Shown: positions 33,386-45,403 of the stretch, piece after piece
Position numbering within the stretch: position 1 is the first letter of the stretch
Layout: each line of letters begins with the position of its first letter
From: JBBQWZ01 sp038210135
Lineage (GTDB): Bacteria; Acidobacteriota; Terriglobia; Bryobacterales; Bryobacteraceae
Direction of reading: 5' to 3'
Assembly (NCBI GenBank): GCA_038210135.1
Contig: JBBQWZ010000038.1
Span: 1-64,000, forward strand
DNA length: 64,000 bases
Notes under the pieces: model-generated
Seen by the model: the letters and a program-made list of their open reading frames with translations, nothing else
Database searches by the model: none
Told to the model about the DNA's origin: nothing
Translations under genes and position numbers: made by a program

Positions 33386-35394
33386 TGCGCAAGACTTTCT
33401 GTATCGCGATCGCCGCCGCCGCGGGATTGTTCGCTCAGATCGACGCGGGCATCGTTGAGAAATACCGCACCGACCTGGCGAAACAAGGGTCCGAAGCGGA
33501 GATGAAGAGACAGGGCGGAACGCAGCCGCAGGATTGGCCGTACGCGCTGCCTGACGGCGTGACCACACGCCAGGTGACGTTCTACAGCGATGGAACGGCT
33601 TGCTACGCGAAGCTCTTTTTCCCGAAGAGTTTTAGCACGAAGGGCAAGACGCCCGCTGTTGTGCTGGGTCATGGCTTCAACGCGATTTCGATTGGCATCG
33701 AGAAATACGGCGCGCGTTTCGCGGAGCGCGGACTGGTCGCGATGGTGATCGACTACCGGACCTATGGCTTTTCGAGCGGGCAAATCACGCTGATGGAGCC
33801 CGATACTTCGACCGACGCGCATCCGGTGACGGACAAGGTAATGCGCATCTCGCTCAAGCGGACGCGCCTCCATGTCGTGCGGCAAGCGGAAGACTATCGC
33901 GCGGCAATCTCTTATATTCAAGGCGAGCCTGGGGTTGATCGCGACCGCATCGGCATTTGGGGATCCAGCAATTCGGGCGGCTTGGTCATCACAATCGCGG
34001 GTCAGGATGCGCGCGTAAAGGCGGCCGTGTCGCAAGTGATCGGCGTCGGAGGGCGCAACGTGACGGGTCCCACGCCGATGGCGGCGAACATGGTGCAGGA
34101 CGCGATCAAGCGGGCGCGCACGGGCCAAGGCGCGGAGGTCGACGGCGGATTCTCTTTCCGCACGAAGATCGATTTCGAAACCAATCAGGTTCAACGCGAA
34201 CATCGTCCATGGGCGGCGCTGACGCGCATTCCGGAAACCACTGCGATCCTGTGGATGCCGGCCGAAAAAGACGAACTGGCGCCTCCGCGGTCACCCAGCG
34301 GTCCGGCGGAGGCAGCAAAGGTATTCAAAGGAATCTCGCAGGTGATTGAGATTCCCTCGATTACGCACTTTCAGGCGTACTCGTATTCAGCATTTGAAGT
34401 AGGGTCGAATCTCGCAGCGGATTGGTTTCTGAAATACCTGGGAGCCGCGAAGCCGGCACCGCCGGAGCCTGTCGTGCCGCGGCAGATGCCGCTGGTTTCG
34501 GCGCTGACGCCATCGCCCGTGAAGTTACCAGCTGGCGTCACAACGAAGGACGCGCATTTCTACAGCGAAGGCGTTCTGTGTTACGGACGCGTTTTCCTGC
34601 CGAATGGCACGTCGGCGGATTCGAAGCTGCCGGCGGTTGTACTGGCGCCCGGCTGGGGCGAGACGCATGCTGCGATTGACCGCTACGCGGCGGAGTTCGC
34701 CGGCCGCGGCCTTGTCGCGATGACCATCGACTATCGCGGTTGGGGGCAAAGCGGTGGCTATCTCTATACCGTCGATCGCCTGCAGCAGGATGATCGTTTC
34801 CGCTTCATGCAGCTGACCGCTAACGTGCGCTCAAGACGAAAGCGTCTGTTGCCCAAGGACCAGGTCGAAGATATTCGCAATGCGATTTCATACCTCGAAG
34901 GCGAGCCTGGAGTCGATGGTGCGCGAGTGGGATTGTGGGGCGCTGACATGGCTGGCGGACATGCTCTCGTCGTCGCCGCAACCGATCCGCGCGTGAAGGC
35001 TTTCGTCGCGGTCGCGCCGGTGATCGATGGCCGTGACGTTCCGGCGATGGCCGACAGGTTCACGCCGGCTTTGCTCGAAGAAGCGATTCAGCTCGCGCGC
35101 AATGGCTTGACGGCGGCTCCCGCAGGTCAGGCTTTGGAAACGAAACTCGCACTCGCCGAATATCATCCGATGCATTTTGTCGATCAGATTCCGAAAACGG
35201 CGGCAGTCTTGTTCGTGATCGCGGAAAAAGATTCGGTGATCAACAACGAAGCGAATACGGCGGCCTCCGCCGCGAGAATGCAGGGCGTCAAAGAGACTGT
35301 GGCCGTCAAAGGCGCGACGCACACAATGAGTTCCGCGGAGGCTTTCGCCGCCGCCTCTGCCGCTTCTGTGGATTGGTTCCTGAAACACCTGTAG
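33385..35394 (+). CDS. Secreted tandem alpha/beta hydrolase with two homologous domains
   Basis: A 669 aa exported protein made of two copies of a dienelactone-hydrolase-like domain (about 50-350 and 378-669). Signal peptide 1-18 (AGLFA-QID). The copies align closely: GLVAMVIDYRTYGFSSGQ against GLVAMTIDYRGWGQSGG, and ISYIQGEPGVDRDRIGIWG against ISYLEGEPGVDGARVGLWG. Domain 1 has a full triad: S195 (GSSNSGG), D296 (AEKDE) and H328 (THF). Domain 2 keeps D616 and H646, but the nucleophile position is D521 (GADMAGG) instead of Ser. Asp in this position is the nucleophile in dehalogenases and epoxide hydrolases, or the domain may be inactive. It overlaps the previous gene by one base. Confidence 0.87.
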   Translation: MRKTFCIAIAAAAGLFAQIDAGIVEKYRTDLAKQGSEAEMKRQGGTQPQDWPYALPDGVTTRQVTFYSDGTACYAKLFFPKSFSTKGKTPAVVLGHGFNAISIGIEKYGARFAERGLVAMVIDYRTYGFSSGQITLMEPDTSTDAHPVTDKVMRISLKRTRLHVVRQAEDYRAAISYIQGEPGVDRDRIGIWGSSNSGGLVITIAGQDARVKAAVSQVIGVGGRNVTGPTPMAANMVQDAIKRARTGQGAEVDGGFSFRTKIDFETNQVQREHRPWAALTRIPETTAILWMPAEKDELAPPRSPSGPAEAAKVFKGISQVIEIPSITHFQAYSYSAFEVGSNLAADWFLKYLGAAKPAPPEPVVPRQMPLVSALTPSPVKLPAGVTTKDAHFYSEGVLCYGRVFLPNGTSADSKLPAVVLAPGWGETHAAIDRYAAEFAGRGLVAMTIDYRGWGQSGGYLYTVDRLQQDDRFRFMQLTANVRSRRKRLLPKDQVEDIRNAISYLEGEPGVDGARVGLWGADMAGGHALVVAATDPRVKAFVAVAPVIDGRDVPAMADRFTPALLEEAIQLARNGLTAAPAGQALETKLALAEYHPMHFVDQIPKTAAVLFVIAEKDSVINNEANTAASAARMQGVKETVAVKGATHTMSSAEAFAAASAASVDWFLKHL

Positions 35395-35422
35395 CTTCGC
35401 GTTTCCGCGTAGACTAGCGAGA

Positions 35423-36727
35423 ATGACCAAAGAGCTTCCGCGCGAGTTGGGCCTGTTGGATTCGCTCTCGATCGTCGTGGGCATCGTGATCGGCGGCGGA
35501 ATTTTCCTGGTTCCTAATCTCATTGCGCGGGAGCTGACTTCGATTCCAGCGATCCTCGGAGTCTGGGCGTTCGCCGGCATTGTTTCGTTTTTCGGCGCGC
35601 TGGCCTGCGCGGAACTCGGCACGATGTTTCCTTCCACCGGCGGCCAGTACGTGTTCTTGCGCGAAACCTACGGACCACTCGCCGGCTTCCTTTGCGGTTG
35701 GGCGAACTTCGCAGTCGCGCGGACGGCGCAGGTCTCGTGGATGGCGGTGACGTTCTCGTTGTACATTTCTTATTTCACGCCGCTAAGTCCGTGGATGTCG
35801 AAACTTCTGGGCGTCGGCGCGATCGCGCTCTTCACTTGGATCAACTATCGCGGGGTCGCTCTCGGTGCCGTTGTACAAAAGGTTTTCACCTTCGCCAAAG
35901 TGGCGGGGCTGTTGGTGATCATCGGCGGCGCATTCTTATGGACCGGTCCCGCGGCTGCTTCGACATCGGCGGCGCAATCGACTCCGCTCACGCTCAGCCA
36001 TTTCGGCGTAGCGCTGATCGCTTCGCTACTGGCGTACGACGGATGGGTGCAGTTGAGTTTTGTGGCCGGCGAAATTAAGAATCCGAAGCGAAACGTTCTG
36101 CTCGCGCTCGCACTGGGTTCGTTGGTTGTCATGGCCGTCTATATGCTTGCGAACATCGCCTACTTGCGTGTACTGTCGATTCCCGACATCGCGGCCAGCG
36201 AGCATGTCGGCGCAACCGTGGCGGAAAAAACGCTTGGATCCGCGGGCGGCACGCTGGTCTCGGTGATCATCCTGATGTCGATTATCGGCACGCTGAACGG
36301 CTGCTTTCTCACCAGTCCGCGCGTGTATTTCGCGCAGGCGCGCGATGGATTATTCTTCAAACAATTCGCGGAGGTGCACCCGCAATATCAGACTCCAGGC
36401 TTTGCGATCGTGGCTCAGGGAGTCTGGGCGACGGTTTTGCTGCTAAGTGGATCGTATGAAACTCTGGCGGATTATGCGATGTTCGCAATCTGGGTTTTCT
36501 ACGGACTGATGATCTCCGCGGTCATCGTCCTGCGTATCAAACGGCCAGATCTGGAGCGCCCCTATCGGATGTGGGGCTATCCCGTAACTCCAGTCATCTT
36601 CCTTGGGATCACGGCGTGGTTCCTCGTCAACATGCTCATCAGCAGGCCAGTGCCGTCATTTGCGGGGTTGGGCCTGATCGCGACTGGCATTCCGATTTAT
36701 TATTTCTGGGCGAGGAAATCCGCATGA
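35423..36727 (+). CDS. APC superfamily amino acid permease
   Basis: A 434 aa transporter with about 12 helices. The first helix has the APC signature DSLSIVVGIVIGGGIFLVPN, followed by CAELGTMFPSTGGQYVFLRE and YGPLAGFLCGWANF, as in LAT/basic amino acid permeases. Later segments are DGWVQLSFVAGEIKNPKRNV and SPRVYFAQARDGLFFKQFAE. It probably imports or exchanges an amino acid using a proton or counter-substrate. Its stop codon overlaps the next start (ATGA). Confidence 0.92.
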   Translation: MTKELPRELGLLDSLSIVVGIVIGGGIFLVPNLIARELTSIPAILGVWAFAGIVSFFGALACAELGTMFPSTGGQYVFLRETYGPLAGFLCGWANFAVARTAQVSWMAVTFSLYISYFTPLSPWMSKLLGVGAIALFTWINYRGVALGAVVQKVFTFAKVAGLLVIIGGAFLWTGPAAASTSAAQSTPLTLSHFGVALIASLLAYDGWVQLSFVAGEIKNPKRNVLLALALGSLVVMAVYMLANIAYLRVLSIPDIAASEHVGATVAEKTLGSAGGTLVSVIILMSIIGTLNGCFLTSPRVYFAQARDGLFFKQFAEVHPQYQTPGFAIVAQGVWATVLLLSGSYETLADYAMFAIWVFYGLMISAVIVLRIKRPDLERPYRMWGYPVTPVIFLGITAWFLVNMLISRPVPSFAGLGLIATGIPIYYFWARKSA

Positions 36728-37710
36728 GCCTTATGAACCGCCGCGCATTTCTCACCGGCGCCGTGGGAGCGACCGCCCTCAATGGTGCGCAGAAGTCAAT
36801 AACAACTTTGACGCGGCCTGGTGCCGTCAACAATCCGTACGGACTCCGCATTGGGCCAGACGGCGCGCTCTACATCTGCGAGATCGGAAACCATCGCATC
36901 CGTCGTATGGATCTTACGACTCGCGATTTGACGACGATCGTCGGCGATCTGCGGGAACCATACGAATTGATCTTCGACAAGAGTGGCAATTTGTATTTCG
37001 TGGATATGCCGGCGCAGTGCGTGCGCGTGTGGAACAAACGCAGCGAAATGTTGACGACCGTTGCGGGCACGGGCACTGCCGGATTCAGCGGCGATGACGG
37101 ACCAGCCCGGCGCGCACAGTTGCGGACGCCGCATAGTATCGCGTGGGATGCGATGGGCCGCCTGCTGATTTGCGACATCGGAAATCATCGAATCCGGCGC
37201 GTCGATCCACGGAGCGGTGTGATCGAAACGGCTGCCGGGACTGGAGAGGGCAAGCCGACCCCCGATGGGGCGACGGTGGCAGGCACTCCGTTGCACGGTC
37301 CGCGGGCGATCGATCTCGATCGCGAGGGCCGCTTGTTCGTGGCGTTACGCGAAGGCAATTCTGTGTACTGCATCGAGAAGGGGATGTACCGGCATGTCGC
37401 GGGCACGGGAGAAAAGGGATATTCAGGCGACGGCGGCGATGCGCGGCGCGCGAAGCTTTCCGGTCCGAAGGGAATTTCGTGCGCGGCGGACGGCAGTATT
37501 TATTTTGCGGATACGGAGAATCATGCGATCCGCCGGGTAGACAAAGGCGGCGTCATTACGACGGTTGCCGGAACCGGGGAGCGCGGCGGCGGTCCCGATG
37601 GCGATCCACTGAAATGCAAGTTGAATCGGCCGCACGGGATTTACGTCCACACTGACGGACGAGTATTCATCGGCGACAGCGAATCGCACTGCGTCCGCGT
37701 GATTGCTTGA
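36724..37710 (+). CDS. Secreted NHL-repeat beta-propeller protein
   Basis: A 328 aa exported propeller. The N-terminus MNRRAFLTGAVGATALNGAQ is a Tat signal. At least five NHL repeats follow, each with a GxLYxxDxxNHRIRRxD-type strand and a VAGTGxxGxxGDGGPA-type loop (for example ICDIGNHRIRRVD and VAGTGEKGYSGDGGDARRA). Function unknown; such proteins usually bind ligands or partners rather than catalyse. The start at 36724 overlaps the permease stop codon (ATGA). It meets the DUF1501 gene tail to tail with no gap at all. Confidence 0.88.
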   Translation: MSLMNRRAFLTGAVGATALNGAQKSITTLTRPGAVNNPYGLRIGPDGALYICEIGNHRIRRMDLTTRDLTTIVGDLREPYELIFDKSGNLYFVDMPAQCVRVWNKRSEMLTTVAGTGTAGFSGDDGPARRAQLRTPHSIAWDAMGRLLICDIGNHRIRRVDPRSGVIETAAGTGEGKPTPDGATVAGTPLHGPRAIDLDREGRLFVALREGNSVYCIEKGMYRHVAGTGEKGYSGDGGDARRAKLSGPKGISCAADGSIYFADTENHAIRRVDKGGVITTVAGTGERGGGPDGDPLKCKLNRPHGIYVHTDGRVFIGDSESHCVRVIA

Positions 37711-39129
37711 TTACGCGAAGGCTTCCTTCACTACTTCGCCCGCGACAATGGTCGGGCGCTCGGCGCGGCCGTTGTGAAGATAGGTGACATTCAGGTGGTT
37801 CAAGCCTAATGCGTGAAGGATTGTCGCGTGAATATCGTGGACGTGCGTCCTGCGATCCACTCCGCGGAGCCCGAGCTCGTCGGTGGTTCCGATGGTCTGG
37901 CCGCCTTTGATTCCGCCTCCCGCCATCCAAATCGTGAACCCCCAGGGATTGTGGTCGCGGCCGTCGCCTTTTTCGTTAAACGGAGTCCGGCCGAATTCCC
38001 CGCCCCACACGACGAGCGTATCCTTCAGCAATCCGCGCGCTTTAAGATCGGTGAGCAAGCCGGCGATCGGCTTGTCGGAGATATGGCACATCTTCGAGTG
38101 GTTGCTCTCGATATGGTCGTGCGCGTCCCAGGCGCTGCCGCTGCCGCAGTACAGTTCGACGAATCGAACTCCGCGCTCGACCATGCGGCGGGCCATCAGG
38201 CAGTTACCGCCGAACTTAGCCGTCGCTTCTTCGTCCATCCCATAGAGGCGCTTGGTGGCTTCGGATTCCTGCGCGAGGTCCACGGCTTCGGGCCCGGAAG
38301 CCTGCATGCGGAACGCAAGTTCGTATGCATTGATGCGCGCTTCGAGATCGGTGTCTTCGGGTTTGTCGGCACCGAAGCGCTCGTTGAGCGTGCGGAGAAA
38401 ATCGAGCCGTCCGCGTTGTTGCTTCCCGCCGATGGTTTCAGGCGGAGCGAGATTCAGAATCGGCGGACCTTGATTGCGCAACAGCGTGCCCTGGTAGGTC
38501 GCGGGTAGAAAGCCGGAACTCCAGTTCTTCGGACCGCCAAGAACCTCGGCGGAATCCGTCAGCACCATGAAGCTCGGCAGATTTCGATTCGCGGAGCCCA
38601 GGCCGTAGTTGATCCACGCGCCGAGCGACGGGCGTCCCGCGAGGATCGAACCGGTGTTCATTTCGCAAACCGAGCCGACGTGATTCAGGCCATCGGCCCA
38701 GCAGGCGCGGAACACCGCGAGGTCGTCGGCGTGCTTCGCGATTTCGTTATACCAATCGGAAATCCAGAGTCCGCTTTTCCCGTGTTGCTTCCAAGTCCGC
38801 TTCGAGGGCATCAACGTGTTGTTGCCGGTGCCCATCGCTGTGATGGGGCGTCCGAAGGAGGGCGGCAGCGGCTGTCCGGCGAGGCGCTCCAGCTCCGGCT
38901 TCGGATCGAACAGGTCGATATGGCTGGGACCGCCTTCCATGAAGAGCCAGATGACGGACTTCGCTGTGGGCTGAAAGTGCGGCTGCTTGGGCGCGAGCGG
39001 ATCCGCGGTTTTGGCGGCGGACGCGTCCTGTTGCATCATCGCGGCCAGCGCGATCGCGCCGAGTCCGCTGCCCGAATTCGCGAGGAAATCGCGACGTGAA
39101 GTGGGACGCCGTTTATGAGGATTGATCAC
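37711..39129 (-). CDS. DUF1501 family protein (Tat-exported, sulfatase-like)
   Basis: A 472 aa exported protein. Tat signal SRRDFLANSGSGLGAIALAA near residues 10-31. Family motifs: VIWLFMEGGPSHIDLFDPKP, HADDLAVFRACWADGLNHVG, VERGVRFVELYCGSGSAWDA, and LVVWGGEFGRTPFNEKGDGR. The fold resembles alkaline phosphatase/sulfatase. Such genes are paired with DUF1549/DUF1553 genes in Planctomycetes and in Solibacter relatives, and the partner lies six bases upstream here. The biochemical role is not settled. Confidence 0.93.
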   Translation of the reverse strand: MINPHKRRPTSRRDFLANSGSGLGAIALAAMMQQDASAAKTADPLAPKQPHFQPTAKSVIWLFMEGGPSHIDLFDPKPELERLAGQPLPPSFGRPITAMGTGNNTLMPSKRTWKQHGKSGLWISDWYNEIAKHADDLAVFRACWADGLNHVGSVCEMNTGSILAGRPSLGAWINYGLGSANRNLPSFMVLTDSAEVLGGPKNWSSGFLPATYQGTLLRNQGPPILNLAPPETIGGKQQRGRLDFLRTLNERFGADKPEDTDLEARINAYELAFRMQASGPEAVDLAQESEATKRLYGMDEEATAKFGGNCLMARRMVERGVRFVELYCGSGSAWDAHDHIESNHSKMCHISDKPIAGLLTDLKARGLLKDTLVVWGGEFGRTPFNEKGDGRDHNPWGFTIWMAGGGIKGGQTIGTTDELGLRGVDRRTHVHDIHATILHALGLNHLNVTYLHNGRAERPTIVAGEVVKEAFA

Positions 39130-39135
39130 GATGTC

Positions 39136-41403
<2,268 letters not shown>

Positions 41404-41461
41404 TATGAATGGGAAAGCGTCCGAAAACAAGGGTATGAGCGCCGAGGTGGTGCGGGCGGCA

Positions 41462-42985
41462 TCAACCCAAACGATCCTTTGCGAGCCATAGTGCTGTCCG
41501 TTCGATGTCGTCCGAAAAAGGCCGGTCGCCGCTCCAGGGGGCGGCGATTTCAGACAGCTTCGCCCGCACGCTTTCGAGAGCCGGACTGCTCTTCAGCGGC
41601 TTGCGCAGATCGAGTCCGCGCGCGGCGGTGAGGAGTTCGATCGCAAGGACCGTCCGCGTCATCTTCACGACCTGCGCAAACTTTAGAGCGGAGGTCATGC
41701 CCATGCTGACGAAATCTTCTTTGTTGCCGCTGGTGGTGATGGATCCAGGCGAGGCGGGCGTCGCGAGCACGCGGCATTCGGCGACCAAGGCGGCCGCGGT
41801 GACCTGCACCATCATGAAGCCGGATTCGAGCCCGGGGTGATTGGTCAGAAACGCCGGCAGCTCCTCACTCAACGCGGGATTGACCAGCCGATCGATCCGC
41901 CGTTCAGAAATGCCGGCCAAGGCGGTCATCGCGACAGCGAGGGAATCGAGAGCGAATGCCAGCGGCTGTCCATGAAAGTTTCCGCCCGAAAGAATTTCGC
42001 CGCCGGCGGGAAGCGTTTCGTCCACGAAGACCAGCGGATTGTCCGTAACGGAATTCAGCTCGATGGCAAAAATCCGGCGCGCCTCGGACAGCGAATCACG
42101 GACCGCGCCGTGGACTTGCGGCGCGCAACGAAGCGAGTAGGCGTCCTGCACGCGGCGGCAATCGGCGTGCGACCCGCGGATCTCGCTATTTTCGAGCAAA
42201 ACTTCGAGACGGCGGGCACTCGCCACTTGGCCGGGATGAGGGCGAATTTCGTGGATGCGCCGGTCGAACGCGCGCGGCGTTCCACGCAAGCCGTCGAGCG
42301 TCATAGCGCAAATCACATCCGCGGAGTCCGCAAGGAGTTCGCTTTGGACGAGTTCGAGGCAGCCGACCGCGAGCATGGCTTGCGTGCCATTGACCAGAGA
42401 AATTCCTTCCTTCGAGGCCAACGTCAGGGGCTGGATGCCCGCTCTTTTTAGAGCCTCCGCCCCAGGCAGGCGTTCAGTCGAACCGTTACGGGGCTGGAAA
42501 TCCGCCGTCCCTTCGCCGATCAAAACGAGTGCCATGTGGGCGAGCGGAGCCAGGTCGCCCGAAGCGCCTACGCTTCCACGGGCCGGAACCACGGGCGTCA
42601 CGTTCGCGTTCAGCAACGCGCAAAGCGTTTCCGCGACCACCGGCCGGATTCCTGAAAATCCTTTCGCAAGGACGTTGGCGCGGATCAGCATCATCGCGCG
42701 AACCTGTTCACGCGAGAGGGGTTCGCCGACACCGACGCAATGCGAGCGGACCACATTCCGCTGCAAATCCTCCATCTCTTCCGGAGAGACGCGAACGTCG
42801 GCCAGCAGTCCGACTCCAGTATTCACGGCGTAAACCGGTTCGTCGCCTGCCGCGAGCTTCTCGACGACGGCGCGGGACCGCTCCATCATGGCGACCGCCG
42901 CGGCCGGAATCGTAACCATCGCCTTCCCCTGCGCGACCGCGCAGACCTGTTCGATGGTGAGGGAATTGCCGTCAACGTGGATCAC
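41462..42985 (-). CDS. hutH: Histidine ammonia-lyase
   Basis: A 507 aa enzyme converting L-histidine to urocanate and ammonia, the first step of histidine degradation. The prosthetic group MIO forms from A141-S142-G143 in GSVGASGDLAPLAHM. Other family segments are YAVNTGVGLLADV, KEGISLVNGTQAMLAVG, and SGGNFHGQPLAFALDSLAVA. The usual N-terminus HVDGNSLTIEQV fixes the start at GTG 42985; no good ribosome binding site was seen. No other hut genes adjoin it. It is divergent from the methyltransferase gene with only seven bases between the starts, so promoters must overlap coding sequence. Confidence 0.93.
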   Translation of the reverse strand: MIHVDGNSLTIEQVCAVAQGKAMVTIPAAAVAMMERSRAVVEKLAAGDEPVYAVNTGVGLLADVRVSPEEMEDLQRNVVRSHCVGVGEPLSREQVRAMMLIRANVLAKGFSGIRPVVAETLCALLNANVTPVVPARGSVGASGDLAPLAHMALVLIGEGTADFQPRNGSTERLPGAEALKRAGIQPLTLASKEGISLVNGTQAMLAVGCLELVQSELLADSADVICAMTLDGLRGTPRAFDRRIHEIRPHPGQVASARRLEVLLENSEIRGSHADCRRVQDAYSLRCAPQVHGAVRDSLSEARRIFAIELNSVTDNPLVFVDETLPAGGEILSGGNFHGQPLAFALDSLAVAMTALAGISERRIDRLVNPALSEELPAFLTNHPGLESGFMMVQVTAAALVAECRVLATPASPGSITTSGNKEDFVSMGMTSALKFAQVVKMTRTVLAIELLTAARGLDLRKPLKSSPALESVRAKLSEIAAPWSGDRPFSDDIERTALWLAKDRLG

Positions 42986-42992
42986 GAGAACG

Positions 42993-43595
42993 ATGATGGC
43001 AGATTCCAAATCGGCGACACTCGGCGTCGATCAATCCGTTACCATTCATAACTTGGACCGCCTTCCCTACCTCGCTTCCGAAGCCTCTACGCCCTACGAC
43101 TCGATCACCCGGCTTCCTGTCTCGGTGCTGCTCGACAACGTGCGGAGCATGTACAACGTCGGATCTTTTTTCCGCACCGCGGATGCGGCTGGAATCGAAT
43201 CGTTGTTGCTCACCGGAATCACGGCGGCCCCGCCGAAGAAGGAAATCAGCAAGACCGCGCTCGGAGCGGAAGAGACCGTGAACTGGAAACAGTCGCTGGA
43301 TCCGATTCGGTTGCTTGACGAACTGCGCGAGCGAGGATTCGAACTCGCCGCGATCGAAACCAGTCCGCGCGCGGTGGACCTGTTCGACTGGCAGCCGCGG
43401 TGGCCTACCTGCGTATTATTCGGACATGAAGTGGACGGCGTGCAGCGCGAATTGCTCGACCGCTGCGACACTTTCGTACGCATTCCGATGCTGGGACGGA
43501 AGCATTCACTCAACGTCGCAACAGCCGGCGGGGTTGTGTTATTCGAGCTGCTGCGAAAGTACCGCCGCCTGACAGAGAATAGAAGGACGCTGTAA
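42993..43595 (+). CDS. SpoU/TrmH family RNA 2'-O-methyltransferase
   Basis: A 200 aa SPOUT-fold enzyme, likely methylating a ribose in rRNA or tRNA with S-adenosylmethionine. All three motifs are present: DNVRSMYNVGSFFRTADAAG (motif 1), LFGHEVDGVQ (motif 2) and IPMLGRKHSLNVATAGGVVL (motif 3, the knot). The exact target is not readable. The start may be either of two consecutive ATG codons at 42993 and 42996. gamma-Glutamyltransferase follows after 14 bp. Confidence 0.9.
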   Translation: MMADSKSATLGVDQSVTIHNLDRLPYLASEASTPYDSITRLPVSVLLDNVRSMYNVGSFFRTADAAGIESLLLTGITAAPPKKEISKTALGAEETVNWKQSLDPIRLLDELRERGFELAAIETSPRAVDLFDWQPRWPTCVLFGHEVDGVQRELLDRCDTFVRIPMLGRKHSLNVATAGGVVLFELLRKYRRLTENRRTL

Positions 43596-43609
43596 AGGAT
43601 CACACTCGA

Positions 43610-45376
43610 ATGAATCGAATTGCACTTATTTCCGTAGTCGCGCTGGCCGCCTGTCCGCTTTTTGCGCAGCCGACGATGTTCCCGGCCGTTCGCGGCACCA
43701 AGCACATGGTCGGCGCCGCCAACAATCAGGAGGTCGAAGCCGGCTACCGGATTCTTTCGCAGGGAGGCAACGCGGTGGATGCGGGTGTGGCCGCCACGCT
43801 GACCGCGGCGGTTACCGAACAAAGCCGCGTCGGACTTGGCGGAGAAATTCCGATTCTGATTCAGCTCGCCGGTAAGGCTCCGATCGCGATTTCCGGGATT
43901 GGTACGGCGCCGAAAATGGCAACCACGGAGTGGTATGCGAACCGCAAGCCCGAGGCGTGGGAAAGCGGTAACCGCAAGCCGCCGATTCCGGGTCAGGGCA
44001 TTCACGCCGCGATCCTTCCGGGCTTACTCGACGGCGTGCTGGTAGCGCTTTCGAAATACGGCACGATGTCGTTCGCACAGGTCGCACAGCCGGCCATCGA
44101 GTACGCCAACGATTTTCCAATCGCCGAAGAATTCGCTCGGATGTTAGGCTCGCAAGGCTTCGAACAAACGCTTTCGCTGTGGCCGGCGTCGTATTCGTTT
44201 TTCTATCCGACGAAGCGCGCGCCGAAACCGGGCGAGGTCGTACACATGCCGGACCTGGCAAAGACTTTGAGCGCACTGGTCGCCGCCGAGAAGAAGGCGA
44301 GAGGAAATCGCGCCGCCAAGATTCAAGCGGTCCACGATCTTTTCTATAAGGGCGATATCGCGAAGAAGATCGCGAAGTTTTCCGAAGCGAACGAAGGCCT
44401 GATCCGCTACGAAGACATGGCTGGCTTCAAGGCGGAAGTCGATGCGACGCGCTCGGTAACGTATCGCGGCTACGAAGTTCACAAGACCGGTTTCTGGGCC
44501 CAGGGTCCCGTAATGCTGCAGGCGCTGAACATTCTGGAGGGCTACGATTTGAAAGCGATGGGCCATAACAGCCCGCTCTACTTGCACACGGTGATCGAGG
44601 CGATCAAGCTGGCCTTCGCGGATCGCGATCGTCACTATGGCGATCCGAAATTCTCGAAGATTCCGGAAGAGATGCTGCTCTCGAAATCCTATGCCGCCGA
44701 TCGGCGCAAGCTGATCGATCCGAAGGCCGCTTCGATGGATAGCCGCCCGGGCCTGGGGACGGAACCGATGCCGCCGACCAGCGGCACTTCGGTGAACATT
44801 CAGGACACTACCTGCGTGACGGCCGTCGATTCGATGGGGAACGCGTTTGTTGCGACGCCTAGCGGCGCGTGGCTGCCGTCGGTGATTGCCGGCGACACCG
44901 GCATTCCGATTTCGACGCGCCTGCAGTCGTTCGTGGTTACGCCCGGCCACGCGAATCAGCTCGCGCCCGGCAAGCGCCCGCGCGTCACGCTGTCCCCGAC
45001 ACTGGTGACGAAAGACGGCAAGCTGTCCTTCGTGATGTCCACGCCCGGCGGTGACAATCAGGACCAAGCCATGCTGCAGGTGATGTTGAATATGATCGAA
45101 TTCGGGATGAATCCGCAGGAAGCCGCCGAGGCTCCCAGGTTCCAGAGTTCGCACTTCTACAGCTCATTCGATTTTCACGAATTCACGGCCGGACGCCTGA
45201 ACGTGGAATCGCGGATACCGAAGGAGGTCTCGGACGCGCTCGCCGCGATGGGACATAAAGTGATGCGCTCCGGCGATTGGTCAAACGGTTCGGCTCCGAC
45301 CGTAATTCTGTCGAAGGAAGGCGCGCTGCACGGCGCCGCCGATCCGCGGCGCGCGCGCTTCATTTTTGGACGTTAG
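43610..45376 (+). CDS. ggt: Gamma-glutamyltransferase
   Basis: A 588 aa periplasmic enzyme that cleaves or transfers the gamma-glutamyl group of glutathione and related peptides. Signal peptide 1-19 (ACPLFA-QPT). Large-subunit motifs: EVEAGYRILSQGGNAVDAGV, and EAIKLAFADRDRHYGDPKF. Autocleavage occurs before the Thr nucleophile, probably in NIQDTTCVTAVDSMGN; the usual TTH has become TTC. The small subunit has GKRPRVTLSPTLV and STPGGDNQDQ. AAAGGA lies about nine bases before the ATG. Confidence 0.92.
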   Translation: MNRIALISVVALAACPLFAQPTMFPAVRGTKHMVGAANNQEVEAGYRILSQGGNAVDAGVAATLTAAVTEQSRVGLGGEIPILIQLAGKAPIAISGIGTAPKMATTEWYANRKPEAWESGNRKPPIPGQGIHAAILPGLLDGVLVALSKYGTMSFAQVAQPAIEYANDFPIAEEFARMLGSQGFEQTLSLWPASYSFFYPTKRAPKPGEVVHMPDLAKTLSALVAAEKKARGNRAAKIQAVHDLFYKGDIAKKIAKFSEANEGLIRYEDMAGFKAEVDATRSVTYRGYEVHKTGFWAQGPVMLQALNILEGYDLKAMGHNSPLYLHTVIEAIKLAFADRDRHYGDPKFSKIPEEMLLSKSYAADRRKLIDPKAASMDSRPGLGTEPMPPTSGTSVNIQDTTCVTAVDSMGNAFVATPSGAWLPSVIAGDTGIPISTRLQSFVVTPGHANQLAPGKRPRVTLSPTLVTKDGKLSFVMSTPGGDNQDQAMLQVMLNMIEFGMNPQEAAEAPRFQSSHFYSSFDFHEFTAGRLNVESRIPKEVSDALAAMGHKVMRSGDWSNGSAPTVILSKEGALHGAADPRRARFIFGR

Positions 45377-45403
45377 GACGAGCGTCGAACGGGCTTCGCG
45401 CCG

